In this document: positions 56,178 through 64,000 of the stretch, in pieces
How the letters are laid out: each line of letters opens with the position of its first letter
Position numbering within the stretch: the first letter of the stretch is position 1
DNA from: JSC-12 sp033764965
GTDB taxonomy: Bacteria > Cyanobacteriota > Cyanobacteriia > Leptolyngbyales > Leptolyngbyaceae
Direction: 5' to 3'
Assembly: GCA_033764965.1 (NCBI GenBank)
Contig: JANRIN010000269.1
Span: 1 to 64,000 of the forward strand
DNA length: 64,000 nucleotides
Notes under the pieces: generated by a model
The model's database searches: none
What the model was told of the DNA's origin: nothing
Seen by the model: only the letters and a program-made list of their open reading frames with translations
Translations under genes and position numbers: made by a program

Positions 56178-57215
56178 ATGCAAGTCAATCAGCAGCAACA
56201 AACAATGTTTCCCTTTGATGTCGTGATTTTAGATGTAGATGGGTCAATCACTCGTCAACACCGCTTGATTGAGCAATATCAGCCCACTATCTTGCGTCCA
56301 TCTGATGACGAAGAAGCCCTCTACTACATGGACACAAAAACGATCGCGTGGCTGCAACATCTGGTTCGCACAACGATGACCAGCGATCGTCCTCGGATTG
56401 CATTCTATGGTTCAAATCTGCATCATCATCTGGCATATCTCTGGATCAGTTTGGCGCAAGAACCGATTACTGTGATTAACTTTGATGCCCATACCGATTT
56501 GTTTCGATCGGTGCCTGGAATTGTCTGGCATGGGAGTTGGGCACCCGCATCTTTGCGACTGCCGCAAGTGCAAAAGATCATCATGCTGGGGCAAGATCGC
56601 GACCTCAATGGCGATATGTGGACGATGCACGGGTTTCCTGATGGCACCTTAATATATGAACTGGATTGGCTCCAGCAGGGCAAGGTTGAGATCTACCCCA
56701 CAACAATGGAAGAATCCGTCTTTCAGGGATCTTTGAAGGCGAATCTCCCCTTTGCCACATTTGAGCCAAAGGGCGTGTTTCAAACTCAAGCTCACTGGCA
56801 GAGTTTACGGGGTGGTGAAGGATTTACGGCAAACCTGAAACGGATTGTGCAACGCATTGAGACTGAAGCCGTCCACATCACGATCGACAAAGACGGTCTG
56901 CAAGAACCCGATGCTTACACCAACCTTTATGGTGACAACAAGCAAGGAACGCTGACCCTGGATGAGTTGCTCGAAGCCCTCCAAATCATTCAGCACAGCA
57001 AACGGATTGTTGGTGTTGATATTTGCGGCGATTACTTCTATCCCACTGCCAAGCGTGACCCCCTGCGGCGCTGGTTCTCAGAAGAGATGCAGAAAAAGGT
57101 GCCTGAGCAGTTTACGAACTCTGATCAGTTGCGACAGATCAACGAAGAAACCAACCTGAGAATTCTTGCTGCATTACAGAAACAGGATACCACTCCTGCT
57201 ACTGCGGGTGACTAA
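56178..57215 (+). CDS. Arginase-fold (ureohydrolase-like) protein, metal site present
   Basis: 345 residues. The metal-binding signature of the ureohydrolase fold is visible: INFDAHTD (Asp103, His105, Asp107), then ITIDKDG (Asp237, Asp239) in place of the arginase S-x-D-x-D motif, and HHHLAYLW near residue 78 where arginase has GGDHS. WHGSW (His118) is a further possible ligand. The departures put it nearer UPF0489-type proteins than true arginase. It probably hydrolyses a guanidine or amidine compound with two divalent ions. GGGGTGA precedes the ATG. Second gene of the cluster, with the deiminase next. Confidence 0.8.
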   Translation: MQVNQQQQTMFPFDVVILDVDGSITRQHRLIEQYQPTILRPSDDEEALYYMDTKTIAWLQHLVRTTMTSDRPRIAFYGSNLHHHLAYLWISLAQEPITVINFDAHTDLFRSVPGIVWHGSWAPASLRLPQVQKIIMLGQDRDLNGDMWTMHGFPDGTLIYELDWLQQGKVEIYPTTMEESVFQGSLKANLPFATFEPKGVFQTQAHWQSLRGGEGFTANLKRIVQRIETEAVHITIDKDGLQEPDAYTNLYGDNKQGTLTLDELLEALQIIQHSKRIVGVDICGDYFYPTAKRDPLRRWFSEEMQKKVPEQFTNSDQLRQINEETNLRILAALQKQDTTPATAGD

Positions 57216-57302
57216 ACGACAAGTTACTTTTGCTCGTCTGTTTCATTTGTTGCTTCACAGCGCAGCCAAAACCATTTTGACCTTAATTAAGGAGTCAACA
57301 CT

Positions 57303-58202
57303 ATGTCATTTGTTTCAACGACAACCGAAAAAATTGATGTGCTACAAACTTCTGAGATTGGTCAATTAAAACATGTCATTTGGGGTGCAATTACTCCTTT
57401 TGAGTTCACCCTCAAAGATATTCCTGAACTGATTGATGTATCACTTATTCATCAAGTGTTACACAACCGCAATCGCTTCATTGATATTGAGCGTGCCAGC
57501 CAACAACACTTTGCATTTAAGCAGGTGTTAGAGTCGCATGGAGTGATTGTTCATGAGGTCAAAATTCTAGGAGACACCTTTAGTCAGTATGGTCCGCGTG
57601 ATATTGGCTTTGTGATTGATCATGTGTTCATTCCGGCTCGTGCTCGTCGCAACTATCGACAGCGGGAGTTGGTGGGCATTCGTCCTATTGTCGATCGCCT
57701 CTCCAAAGTTGCTTACCTCGACTACGGGCATCTTGAAGGCGGGGATGTGATGCTGCACGACGGCATTGTGTTAGTTGGGCTGAGTGAGGAATCTGATTTA
57801 GATGGAGTTGATGCCCTGCGCCATTTGCTGCACCAACAAAACATTGAGCGAGAAGTTATCCCGATTCGCTTCTCCCATCGTGGCATCACTCATTTAGATT
57901 CCAAGTTCAACATTGTCGCCCCCAACACTGCCTTGATTTATCCTCCTAGCTTTGAGCCAGAAAGTCTGAAGTTTTTGGAACAAAGATTTGACTTCATCGT
58001 GGCAACTCGCGAGGAAGCCCTGGATGTGCAAATCAACGTGGTTTCTTTAGGTGATGGTAAGGTTGTGGTCAAAAGCAGCAGCGATCGCCTGATCAACCAG
58101 CTTGAACAGAAGGGGTTAACGGTTATTCCCGTTGATTACGATGAGGTGACACCATTGGGCGGTTCTTTCCGCTGCACAACGCTGCCATTAGTGCGTCAGT
58201 AA
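57303..58202 (+). CDS. Deiminase-type guanidine-modifying enzyme (ADI/DDAH superfamily)
   Basis: 299 residues. Catalytic elements of the pentein fold are all seen: YGPRDIG at about residue 98, GHLEGGDV (Glu145, Asp148), THLDSKFNIV (His197, Asp199) and the nucleophile in GGSFRCTTLP (Cys291). The layout matches arginine deiminase and dimethylarginine hydrolase, which convert a guanidino group to a ureido group with loss of ammonia or amine, via a thiouronium intermediate. Amidinotransferase activity is possible too. AAGGAG lies eight bases before the ATG. It stands between two arginase-fold genes. Confidence 0.85.
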   Translation: MSFVSTTTEKIDVLQTSEIGQLKHVIWGAITPFEFTLKDIPELIDVSLIHQVLHNRNRFIDIERASQQHFAFKQVLESHGVIVHEVKILGDTFSQYGPRDIGFVIDHVFIPARARRNYRQRELVGIRPIVDRLSKVAYLDYGHLEGGDVMLHDGIVLVGLSEESDLDGVDALRHLLHQQNIEREVIPIRFSHRGITHLDSKFNIVAPNTALIYPPSFEPESLKFLEQRFDFIVATREEALDVQINVVSLGDGKVVVKSSSDRLINQLEQKGLTVIPVDYDEVTPLGGSFRCTTLPLVRQ

Positions 58203-58210
58203 GTCAGAGG

Positions 58211-58243
58211 ATGATGCAGTCATCTTTTTGGTGATTGCATCAT
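58211..58243 (+). promoter_or_regulatory. Intercistronic hairpin
   Basis: ATGATGCAGTCA (58211-58222) pairs with TGATTGCATCAT (58232-58243), with one G-T wobble and a TCTTTTTGG loop. It lies nine bases after the deiminase stop, within a co-directional run, so it may stabilise the upstream message or attenuate transcription. Confidence 0.5.
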
Positions 58244-58301
58244 GTCTTCCAGCACTTTGAATGAATACACTGAAATCTTTTAGCAATGACCAGGAGTCGT
58301 T

Positions 58302-59336
58302 ATGAACAGCACAACACCAATGACCCTAGCAACATATTCCAATCAGCAACGTGACTTTGAAATCGTGGTTCTCGATATTGATGGAGCGGTGATACAACAG
58401 AAGCGATTGCTAGAACGCTACAATCCTAAGATTATTCCCTTGCAAGAACGTCATGCCGAACTGCGTTACTGGTGTCCAAATGATGTGATGGACAGCTTGC
58501 GGGCGTATGTTGCCGATCGCATTGATTTGAACAAACCCCGGATTGCATTCTATGGGACAAATAACAGTCATCACATGGCGTATCTCTGGATCAGCTTGCT
58601 GAATGAACCTGTAACCGTAATCGGATTTGACAGTACTTCCGATTGTTTTAGAACTGTTCCTGGTTACACCTGGGCCGGTTCCTGGGTGCCTCTCGCGGCA
58701 AAGCTACCTCACGTGCAAAAGTTAGTTTTATTGGGTATCGATCGCGACTTCACATTGGACTTACCCGATGATTTTATTGCACCACTCGGAACACCTACTT
58801 ACGAAATTGATTTGCTCGTCAGTGGTAAAGTTGAACTGTATCCAAACGTGATGCAGAAATCCCAAATTGTCGGTCATGTGACTGCCAGTACGCCCTGTGT
58901 AGACCTCAAACCTGATGGGTTGTTTACCTCTGCTGCCACCTGGAAAAACTTCCGCAACCACGGCGGAGTACAAGTCAGCATGGAGCGTATTTTATCCAAC
59001 ATTTCCACCGATGCAGTCTACATCACAATCGACAAAGACGGGATTCGAGAAGCCGATTCTTTCACGAATGTCTACGACGGCAAGAACTCGAAACAAGGCA
59101 CCTTGACAACTGAGGAAGTTTTGGAAATCCTATCCCTGATCAAGCAGCACAAGCGAATTGTGGGAGTCGATATTTGTGGTGATTATTCCTACCCTGCGCG
59201 ATCGCCCAACCGACTCAAACAAGCCTGGACAAATTGGGAATTAGCTGCCACACCAACAGCAGCCATTGACTCGATCGCCCTGCGGCAAATGAACGAGGAG
59301 GTCAACTTGAGAATTCTTGAAACCTTGTTGTCTTAA
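58302..59336 (+). CDS. Arginase-fold paralogue lacking metal-ligand His (possible pseudoenzyme)
   Basis: 344 residues and homologous throughout to the protein at 56178 (RIAFYGTNNSHHMAYLWISL, ITIDKDGIREADSFTNVYD, RIVGVDICGDY). However, DAHTD has become DSTSD (residues 110-114; Thr112 in place of His) and WHGSW has become WAGSW (Ala125 in place of His118). The HH pair and DKD acids remain. So at least one metal site is probably lost: the protein may be inactive and act as a subunit or regulator of its paralogue, or bind metal differently. AGGAG lies five bases before ATG. Confidence 0.8.
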   Translation: MNSTTPMTLATYSNQQRDFEIVVLDIDGAVIQQKRLLERYNPKIIPLQERHAELRYWCPNDVMDSLRAYVADRIDLNKPRIAFYGTNNSHHMAYLWISLLNEPVTVIGFDSTSDCFRTVPGYTWAGSWVPLAAKLPHVQKLVLLGIDRDFTLDLPDDFIAPLGTPTYEIDLLVSGKVELYPNVMQKSQIVGHVTASTPCVDLKPDGLFTSAATWKNFRNHGGVQVSMERILSNISTDAVYITIDKDGIREADSFTNVYDGKNSKQGTLTTEEVLEILSLIKQHKRIVGVDICGDYSYPARSPNRLKQAWTNWELAATPTAAIDSIALRQMNEEVNLRILETLLS

Positions 59337-59471
59337 TCTATTTCAAGTTGAGGCGGCGGAGTGAATTGTGAGGAGTGGAAGAAGTGCAGCAGTGACAACT
59401 TGCTGTTGTACTACCTTCATCAAAGGTAATGGATTGAAAACAGTTTGTATATCCAGTTGAGGGAGAAAAGT

Positions 59472-59627
59472 ATGCACTCAACCATCTCATCAAAGACAGT
59501 CAGATCAGGTCAAGAAGTCGCTCAATACGTTGCCTTGTTGCATCGTTGCATCACTAATTCAACCCGTCAGACTTTGACACCTGACCAACAAGCCCGTTTA
59601 GAAAAAATTATGTCTCGTCGCAGATGA
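59472..59627 (+). CDS. Small protein, 51 residues
   Basis: From ATG 59472 with AGGGAGA six bases upstream. The sequence starts MHSTISSKTVRSGQEVAQYV and ends LTPDQQARLEKIMSRRR: soluble, helical, basic C-terminus. No family recognised. It lies 135 bases after the pseudo-arginase and 13 before the MFS gene, so is probably translated with them. Could be a partner subunit or precursor-like peptide; the first would fit its helical character better. Confidence 0.55.
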   Translation: MHSTISSKTVRSGQEVAQYVALLHRCITNSTRQTLTPDQQARLEKIMSRRR

Positions 59628-59640
59628 GAGGCGTTACACC

Positions 59641-60846
59641 ATGAAACACCCATTGCAAAATGCTAATTTTCGCCTGCTTTGGTTCGGGCAATCCCTCATC
59701 CTCTGTGCGGTACAGTTCTGGTTGGTAGCCCTCACCTGGCTGGTGCTACAGAAAACCGGATCGGGAACCGCGATCGGCACTGTTCTTCTTGCTGCCGCAG
59801 TTCCTCGCGCCATTCTGACTTTAGTGGGAGGAGCCGTGAGTGATCGCCTACCGCCCGATCGGATTGCTACTGTTGCTGCGGCGATTAACACCCTACTGGT
59901 TGCTAGTGTGGCTACGCTGCTATGGTTTAACACCTTCCAGCTTCCCTACCTGATCATCATTGCGGGTATCTTTGGTATCTCGGATGCGTTTCTCTATCCT
60001 GCAACTTTGACGATACTTCCCCGCTTGATTGATAAGTCACTGTTAGTGAAAGCAAACTCACTGATGCAAGGGGGAGAGCAAATTACTAATGTGATTGGTC
60101 CGGCTGCAGCAGGCATTGTGATTGGAGCTGCTGGATTACCGAGCGCCTTCACCCTCAACGCGATGCTCTTTGCGATCGGTGGACTGTTTCTCTTGTTTAT
60201 CCGTCAACCAGAGCAGCAAAAAGTTGTTATTACACCCTCTGTCCAACAACTGTTGGGCGAGATTATGGAAGGGGTGCGCTATGCCTGGAACAATGGGGCA
60301 ATTCGCATTAGTCTATTGATAGTCGCCATGCTGAATTTAGCAACGCTAGGTCCATTGGTTGTCGGTGTGGCGAAACTGGTAGAGTTACGCTTTGGCGGCA
60401 GTGCAACGACTTATGGCTATCTACAAGCGGCGTTTGGCGTAGGCGCTTTTGTTGGGGTGCTGGCAACCAGTCAGATCAAAGTGGTCAAAAATCCTGGATT
60501 GTCTCTAGTGCTACTGGCGTATGGGTTGGGAATTGGCACGGCAGGCTTAGGCTTTGTGCAACAACAGTGGATGGCATATAGCGTAATTGTACTCATGGGT
60601 TTGGGGGGTGGCTTCGTAGGTGTGATTGCTGTCTCCTGGTTGCAAGAGCAGACGGGATCTGCCATGCAAGGGCGGATGATGGGACTACTAACCTTTACAT
60701 CAGTTGCTCTTGATCCTTTCTCCCAGTCAATTTCAGGATTTCTGATGGATATCAACTTAACGCTCATGTTTGTGGTTGCTGGAGCAACGATGTTTCTCAC
60801 TGCGATCGCCACATCATTTAATCAAGCAATTAGAGCAAAAACATAG
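59641..60846 (+). CDS. MFS exporter (EntS/MFS_3 type)
   Basis: 401 residues, 12 predicted membrane segments. Start FRLLWFGQSLILCAVQFWLV and loop GGAVSDRLPPDRI match the MFS_3 group, which includes the enterobactin exporter EntS and drug exporters. The second half has TYGYLQAAFGVGAFVG and MQGRMMGLL. It would carry the cluster product out of the cell across the inner membrane. The gene begins 13 bases after the 51-residue gene. Confidence 0.9.
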   Translation: MKHPLQNANFRLLWFGQSLILCAVQFWLVALTWLVLQKTGSGTAIGTVLLAAAVPRAILTLVGGAVSDRLPPDRIATVAAAINTLLVASVATLLWFNTFQLPYLIIIAGIFGISDAFLYPATLTILPRLIDKSLLVKANSLMQGGEQITNVIGPAAAGIVIGAAGLPSAFTLNAMLFAIGGLFLLFIRQPEQQKVVITPSVQQLLGEIMEGVRYAWNNGAIRISLLIVAMLNLATLGPLVVGVAKLVELRFGGSATTYGYLQAAFGVGAFVGVLATSQIKVVKNPGLSLVLLAYGLGIGTAGLGFVQQQWMAYSVIVLMGLGGGFVGVIAVSWLQEQTGSAMQGRMMGLLTFTSVALDPFSQSISGFLMDINLTLMFVVAGATMFLTAIATSFNQAIRAKT

Positions 60847-60858
60847 TAGAGGTTCGCC

Positions 60859-61029
60859 ATGTTCAAGGTAATTCTTACTCTCATTGCGTGTGCGATCGCC
60901 ACTTCTACTCTGTGCTTGACAATTGTTTTATTGAGTCAAACTCTTGATCCATTTTGGGCATTATTTCTATTTCCATTTAGTGTGTTTGGAATTTTATTTA
61001 CGGTCGATTGGATCTTACTACACGAATAA
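60859..61029 (+). CDS. Small membrane protein, 56 residues
   Basis: ATG 60859 to TAA 61029. The product starts MFKVILTLIACAIATSTLCL and consists of two hydrophobic segments joined by SQTLDPFWA. It has no ribosome site stronger than AGAGG nine bases upstream. It lies 12 bases after the MFS stop and 14 bases ahead of the DevB-like start. Probably an accessory subunit of one of the exporters. Not recognisable by family. Confidence 0.6.
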   Translation: MFKVILTLIACAIATSTLCLTIVLLSQTLDPFWALFLFPFSVFGILFTVDWILLHE

Positions 61030-61043
61030 TTCAGAGAACCATC

Positions 61044-62216
61044 ATGAACATTCAACAACTGGCTAAACCCAATTCCCGCTGGATGCTTGGACTGATGGCA
61101 GGTGGCGCACTTCTAGCAGGTGGGGTTGCATTCTACGGGCTAAATCAATTTCAATCAGCTAGTAGACCTCCAGAATCAACTCAAACCACTGTTGCTCAAC
61201 CTGTTACCGCACTAGGACGGTTAGAGCCAGAGACCGAAGTGATCAAGGTTTCGGTTCCCGCTGCCCTGAATAACGATCGCATCGCGCAACTACTCGTACA
61301 ACGAGGGGATGTTGTCAAAGCTGGTCAAGTCATTGCTGTGATGGATTCCAGCGATCGCTTACAAAAAGCACTTCTGGAAGCACAGGAGCAAGTGGGTGTC
61401 GCTCAAACTAAATTGGCGCAAGTTCAAGCTGGAGCAAAATCAGGGGAAATCGCCGCCCAACGAGCGCAAATCCTGCGGTTTCAATCCGAATTACAGGGTG
61501 AGATTGCCACGAAACAAGCAGAAATTGTGCGGCGACAATCGGAGGTCAAAAATGCACAGGCAGAATACGATCGCTATCAGTTTCTCTATCAACAGGGAGC
61601 CATTTCTGCCTCTCAGTTTGACCAGAGGCGACTAACATTAGAAACAGCCCAGGCACAACTTACGGAGTCACGCTCGAATCAAAACTTGAGAGCCGATTCA
61701 CTCCGGGCACAAATCAGCGAGGCACAGGCGAATTTGGATAAAGTTGCAGAGGTGCGACCGACCGATGTGCAGGCAGCGCAGGCAGAAGTGAACCAGGCGA
61801 TCGCGGCAGCGAAACGAGCAGAAGCTGAATTAAAGCAGGCATCGATTCGGGCACCCATGACGGGTCAAGTGTTGGAGATCTACGCCAAACCTGGCGAGGT
61901 TGTAGGTGATAACGGCATTGTGGAATTGGGACAAACTAGCCAGATGGAAGTGGTTGCCGAGGTGTATCAAAGTGACATTGGCAAAGTCCAGAAAGGACAA
62001 ACCGCGATCGTGACGGGGGAATCATTCACCGAAGAATTGCGCGGTACAGTGCGGGAACTTGGCTTGCAGGTTAACAAGCAAGAAGTAAACAGCAATCAAC
62101 CCGGTGAAAACCTGGATCAGCGAGTGGTGAAAGTACGAATTCGACTCAACCCTGCTGACAGCAAGCGTGTCGCTGGCTTGACAAATTTGCAAGTTCAAGT
62201 CGCCATTCAACCATAA
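61044..62216 (+). CDS. devB: DevB-like membrane fusion protein (ABC exporter)
   Basis: 390 residues. Start ATG 61044 (MNIQQLAKPNSRWMLG) followed by one membrane anchor (about 14-32). The lipoyl/HlyD motif PVTALGRLEPETEVIKVSVP is present, then a long coiled-coil hairpin (about 105-250, many Gln/Ala), and the second lipoyl half IRAPMTGQVLEIYAKPGEVV. DevB-type proteins connect the inner-membrane ABC transporter to TolC; heterocyst DevBCA exports glycolipids. Here the cargo is more likely the cluster product. The open frame runs 12 codons further up, overlapping the small membrane gene. Confidence 0.88.
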   Translation: MNIQQLAKPNSRWMLGLMAGGALLAGGVAFYGLNQFQSASRPPESTQTTVAQPVTALGRLEPETEVIKVSVPAALNNDRIAQLLVQRGDVVKAGQVIAVMDSSDRLQKALLEAQEQVGVAQTKLAQVQAGAKSGEIAAQRAQILRFQSELQGEIATKQAEIVRRQSEVKNAQAEYDRYQFLYQQGAISASQFDQRRLTLETAQAQLTESRSNQNLRADSLRAQISEAQANLDKVAEVRPTDVQAAQAEVNQAIAAAKRAEAELKQASIRAPMTGQVLEIYAKPGEVVGDNGIVELGQTSQMEVVAEVYQSDIGKVQKGQTAIVTGESFTEELRGTVRELGLQVNKQEVNSNQPGENLDQRVVKVRIRLNPADSKRVAGLTNLQVQVAIQP

Positions 62217-62228
62217 AGGAGTCGAACA

Positions 62229-63398
62229 ATGCTGCGTAATTTTCTTCGTAAAACGCCGTTAGCATGGCTACAAGTCAAACGGGAAAAAACTCGCCTTGCC
62301 GTTGCCCTGGCGGGAATTGCCTTTGCGGATGTGTTAATGTTTGTGCAAATGGGACTCAAAGATGCGCTGTATGATTCTGCTGCCAGTCCTTATGCCCCAC
62401 TGCAAGCGGACTTGTTCATCATCAGTCCAGCATTTGAAAATCTGCAAGTGGTGAAGAGTTTTTCGCGGGAGCGACTGTATCAAGCTAGGGCGGTTGTGGG
62501 AGTCGAAGCCACGAATGCCATGTATATTGGGCGCGGACAATGGCGCAATAATCAGACGCGCCTCAGTTACACGATTCTCACTTTTGGCATCAATCCCACT
62601 AATTCACCCTTTTCCTTGCCAGAAGTGAATCAACAATTACCCAAACTTAAGTTATTGAATCGAACGTTGTATGACCAGGCAGGACGGGAGAATTTTTTTG
62701 GCAATGTGTCAGAACAACTGAAGCAAACCCCTTCTTTACCTGTACAAGTTAACAACCGCAGTACTCATGTTGTGGGTACATTCACCCTGGGAGCTTCCTT
62801 CGCTGCCGATGGTAACTTGATTACCAGTGATTCAACCTTTCTGCGGTTGTTCCCTGAACGTCAACCCCATGAAATTGATGTAGGTTTAATCAAACTCAAG
62901 GCAAATACAGATATTAAACAAGTGCAAACATCACTACAAAACTATTTGCCGAAAGATGTGCTGGTGTTGACCTTGGATGAGCTAACTACACGAGAAAAAA
63001 ATTATTGGTCAAATGGTAGTCCGATCGGGTTCATCTTTGGTTTTGGGACAATCATTGGCTTCATTGTGGGTCTGGTCATCGTTTACCAAATTCTCTACTC
63101 CGATGTGTCTGATCACTTACCGGAATATGCCACGTTAAAAGCAATGGGCTATTCCGATAATTATTTAGTGGGCGTACTGGTGCAGGAAGCATTAATTCTG
63201 GCACTTCTAGGATTTTTGCCCGGACTGGTACTTTCCACTGGACTCTATTTCATTGCAAAAGGGGCAACTTTACTACCCATTGGTATGACCTTCAGCCGTG
63301 CGGTGACAGTGCTAGTGCTGACGATCGTGATGTGTACGGCATCTGGTGCTGTTGCCCTGCGAAAACTGCAAGCAGCTGATCCCGCTGATGTGTTCTAA
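62229..63398 (+). CDS. devC: DevC-like ABC exporter permease
   Basis: 389 residues. FtsX-like permease: one membrane segment near the N-terminus (AVALAGIAFADVLMFVQMGL), a large extracytoplasmic domain, then three segments (FIFGFGTIIGFIVGLVIVYQ, LILALLGFLPGLVLSTGLYF, and AVTVLVLTIVMCTASGAVAL). It ends RKLQAADPADVF, the usual DevC ending. It forms an exporter with the DevB-like protein 12 bases upstream and an ATPase, presumably the gene starting at 63944. AAGGAG precedes the ATG. Confidence 0.92.
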   Translation: MLRNFLRKTPLAWLQVKREKTRLAVALAGIAFADVLMFVQMGLKDALYDSAASPYAPLQADLFIISPAFENLQVVKSFSRERLYQARAVVGVEATNAMYIGRGQWRNNQTRLSYTILTFGINPTNSPFSLPEVNQQLPKLKLLNRTLYDQAGRENFFGNVSEQLKQTPSLPVQVNNRSTHVVGTFTLGASFAADGNLITSDSTFLRLFPERQPHEIDVGLIKLKANTDIKQVQTSLQNYLPKDVLVLTLDELTTREKNYWSNGSPIGFIFGFGTIIGFIVGLVIVYQILYSDVSDHLPEYATLKAMGYSDNYLVGVLVQEALILALLGFLPGLVLSTGLYFIAKGATLLPIGMTFSRAVTVLVLTIVMCTASGAVALRKLQAADPADVF

Positions 63399-63419
63399 AA
63401 GATTTGGAGGAGTGTAAAA

Positions 63420-63923
63420 ATGAGTGCAGAAGTGGTGGTTCAAACGATTCAATTAGTGATTGCTCCAGCGGTGATGCTCTCAGGCTGTACGTTGATTCAA
63501 TCAGGCATTCTGACCCGCTACAGCAATATTGGAACGCGCCTACGATCGCTCACCCGTGAACGATTGGAATTGCTGATGGTACAAGATATGCCAGAGCGCA
63601 TATTCAATGATGCCCTGTTCCTGCTGGATCACCAACTAAAGTCTTTGTCCCGTCGCCATCTCATCATTCAGAGTGCAGCGTTAACTCTTTATGGGGCAGT
63701 CTTCTGGTTTCTACTAACAATGCTGGCGATCGCGGCTGCCAAACTGCTCCAAACCATGCCCTTCGCGCTGATTGCCTTCACCCTATTTCTGCTCGGCACG
63801 CTCACCCTATTACTCGGTGTAATGTTCGCCTGTTACGAAATCTGGATCTCTCATAAAGCGGTGCAATCGGAAGTTCGTTGGGCAACCACCCTAGCAAAAT
63901 TAGAACGGTTGCAGTTGAATTAA
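63420..63923 (+). CDS. DUF2721 family membrane protein
   Basis: 167 residues, three membrane segments (about 8-28, 78-100, 105-130). Start VVQTIQLVIAPAVMLSGCTL followed by LTRYSNIGTRLRSLTRERL is characteristic of DUF2721, which is of unknown function. GGAGG lies ten bases before the ATG. It is placed inside the exporter operon, between permease and presumed ATPase, which is unusual. Confidence 0.85.
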   Translation: MSAEVVVQTIQLVIAPAVMLSGCTLIQSGILTRYSNIGTRLRSLTRERLELLMVQDMPERIFNDALFLLDHQLKSLSRRHLIIQSAALTLYGAVFWFLLTMLAIAAAKLLQTMPFALIAFTLFLLGTLTLLLGVMFACYEIWISHKAVQSEVRWATTLAKLERLQLN

Positions 63924-63943
63924 CCCTTACTGGAGCGGTACTT

Positions 63944-64000
63944 ATGCAATCTCAATTAGTGACAGCAACATTAGAGCGATCGACTGCTCAACCCGTAATC
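63944..64000 (+). CDS. Next gene of the exporter operon, start only (cut by window edge)
   Basis: ATG 63944 with TGGAG eight bases upstream. The 19 codons in view read MQSQLVTATLERSTAQPVI. Expected from context to be the DevA-like ATP-binding subunit, but nothing diagnostic is in view. Confidence 0.5.
   Translation, partial: MQSQLVTATLERSTAQPVI

Noticed and set aside
57166..57369. Plus-strand frame of 67 codons between the arginase-fold and deiminase genes
   Set aside because: Overlaps both genes in another frame; the deiminase has a proper ribosome site at 57289.

Overview
The window is a chromosomal stretch from a cyanobacterium, most likely a filamentous one. Evidence: very frequent GCGATCGC (HIP1-type) octamers, SLH-domain porins, DevB/DevC-type exporters, HAMP-array and PAS/GAF hybrid kinases, and the dispersed fold-back repeats typical of these genomes. 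I see no rRNA, tRNA, CRISPR array or intact prophage.

Layout. 1-2300: worn left edge, with the tail of a transposase, a DUF1349 gene cut short, a TetR regulator, an SRPBCC protein, a MarR remnant and a VOC-fold protein. 3047-8857: a REC-AraC response regulator, a PAS/GAF kinase and a REC-kinase. 9354-11805: DAHP synthase convergent with a malate:quinone-oxidoreductase-like protein. 12341-14630: an arsenate-resistance pair (ArsJ and its GAPDH) with an ArsR-type operator-like site upstream. 15213-43653: a signalling island with a 1947-residue HAMP-array kinase carrying three receiver domains, a CheR methyltransferase, five more sensor kinases, one single-domain receiver, and a LysR / small protein / DMT transporter group.

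44160-64000 is the accessory metabolic part and the most interesting. Two paralogous SLH porins flank a TetR regulator, an acetyltransferase, an Lrp/AsnC regulator, an MFS transporter and two tandem Rieske oxygenases. After the second porin comes a co-directional run: cytochrome P450, arginase-fold protein, deiminase-type guanidine hydrolase, a second arginase-fold protein that lacks metal-ligand histidines, a 51-residue protein, an MFS exporter, a 56-residue membrane protein, DevB-like and DevC-like exporter subunits, a DUF2721 protein, and the start of a further gene cut by the window edge.

The TetR promoter and the P450 promoter share a near-identical architecture: a TTGAC-type -35, a 17-base spacer holding the operator ACCGTCTGGACGGT, a -10, and a second operator 37-38 bases downstream. 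This links the TetR regulator to the P450/guanidine cluster. I infer a regulated system that makes or modifies a guanidino compound and exports it; the substrate is unknown.

Repeats: a 103-base hairpin element in two copies abutting stop codons; a fold-back element with inverted ends in three copies; a GATCCCCC-type element in three copies; a 21-base repeat translated inside a kinase ATPase domain; and 276-base HAMP repeats.
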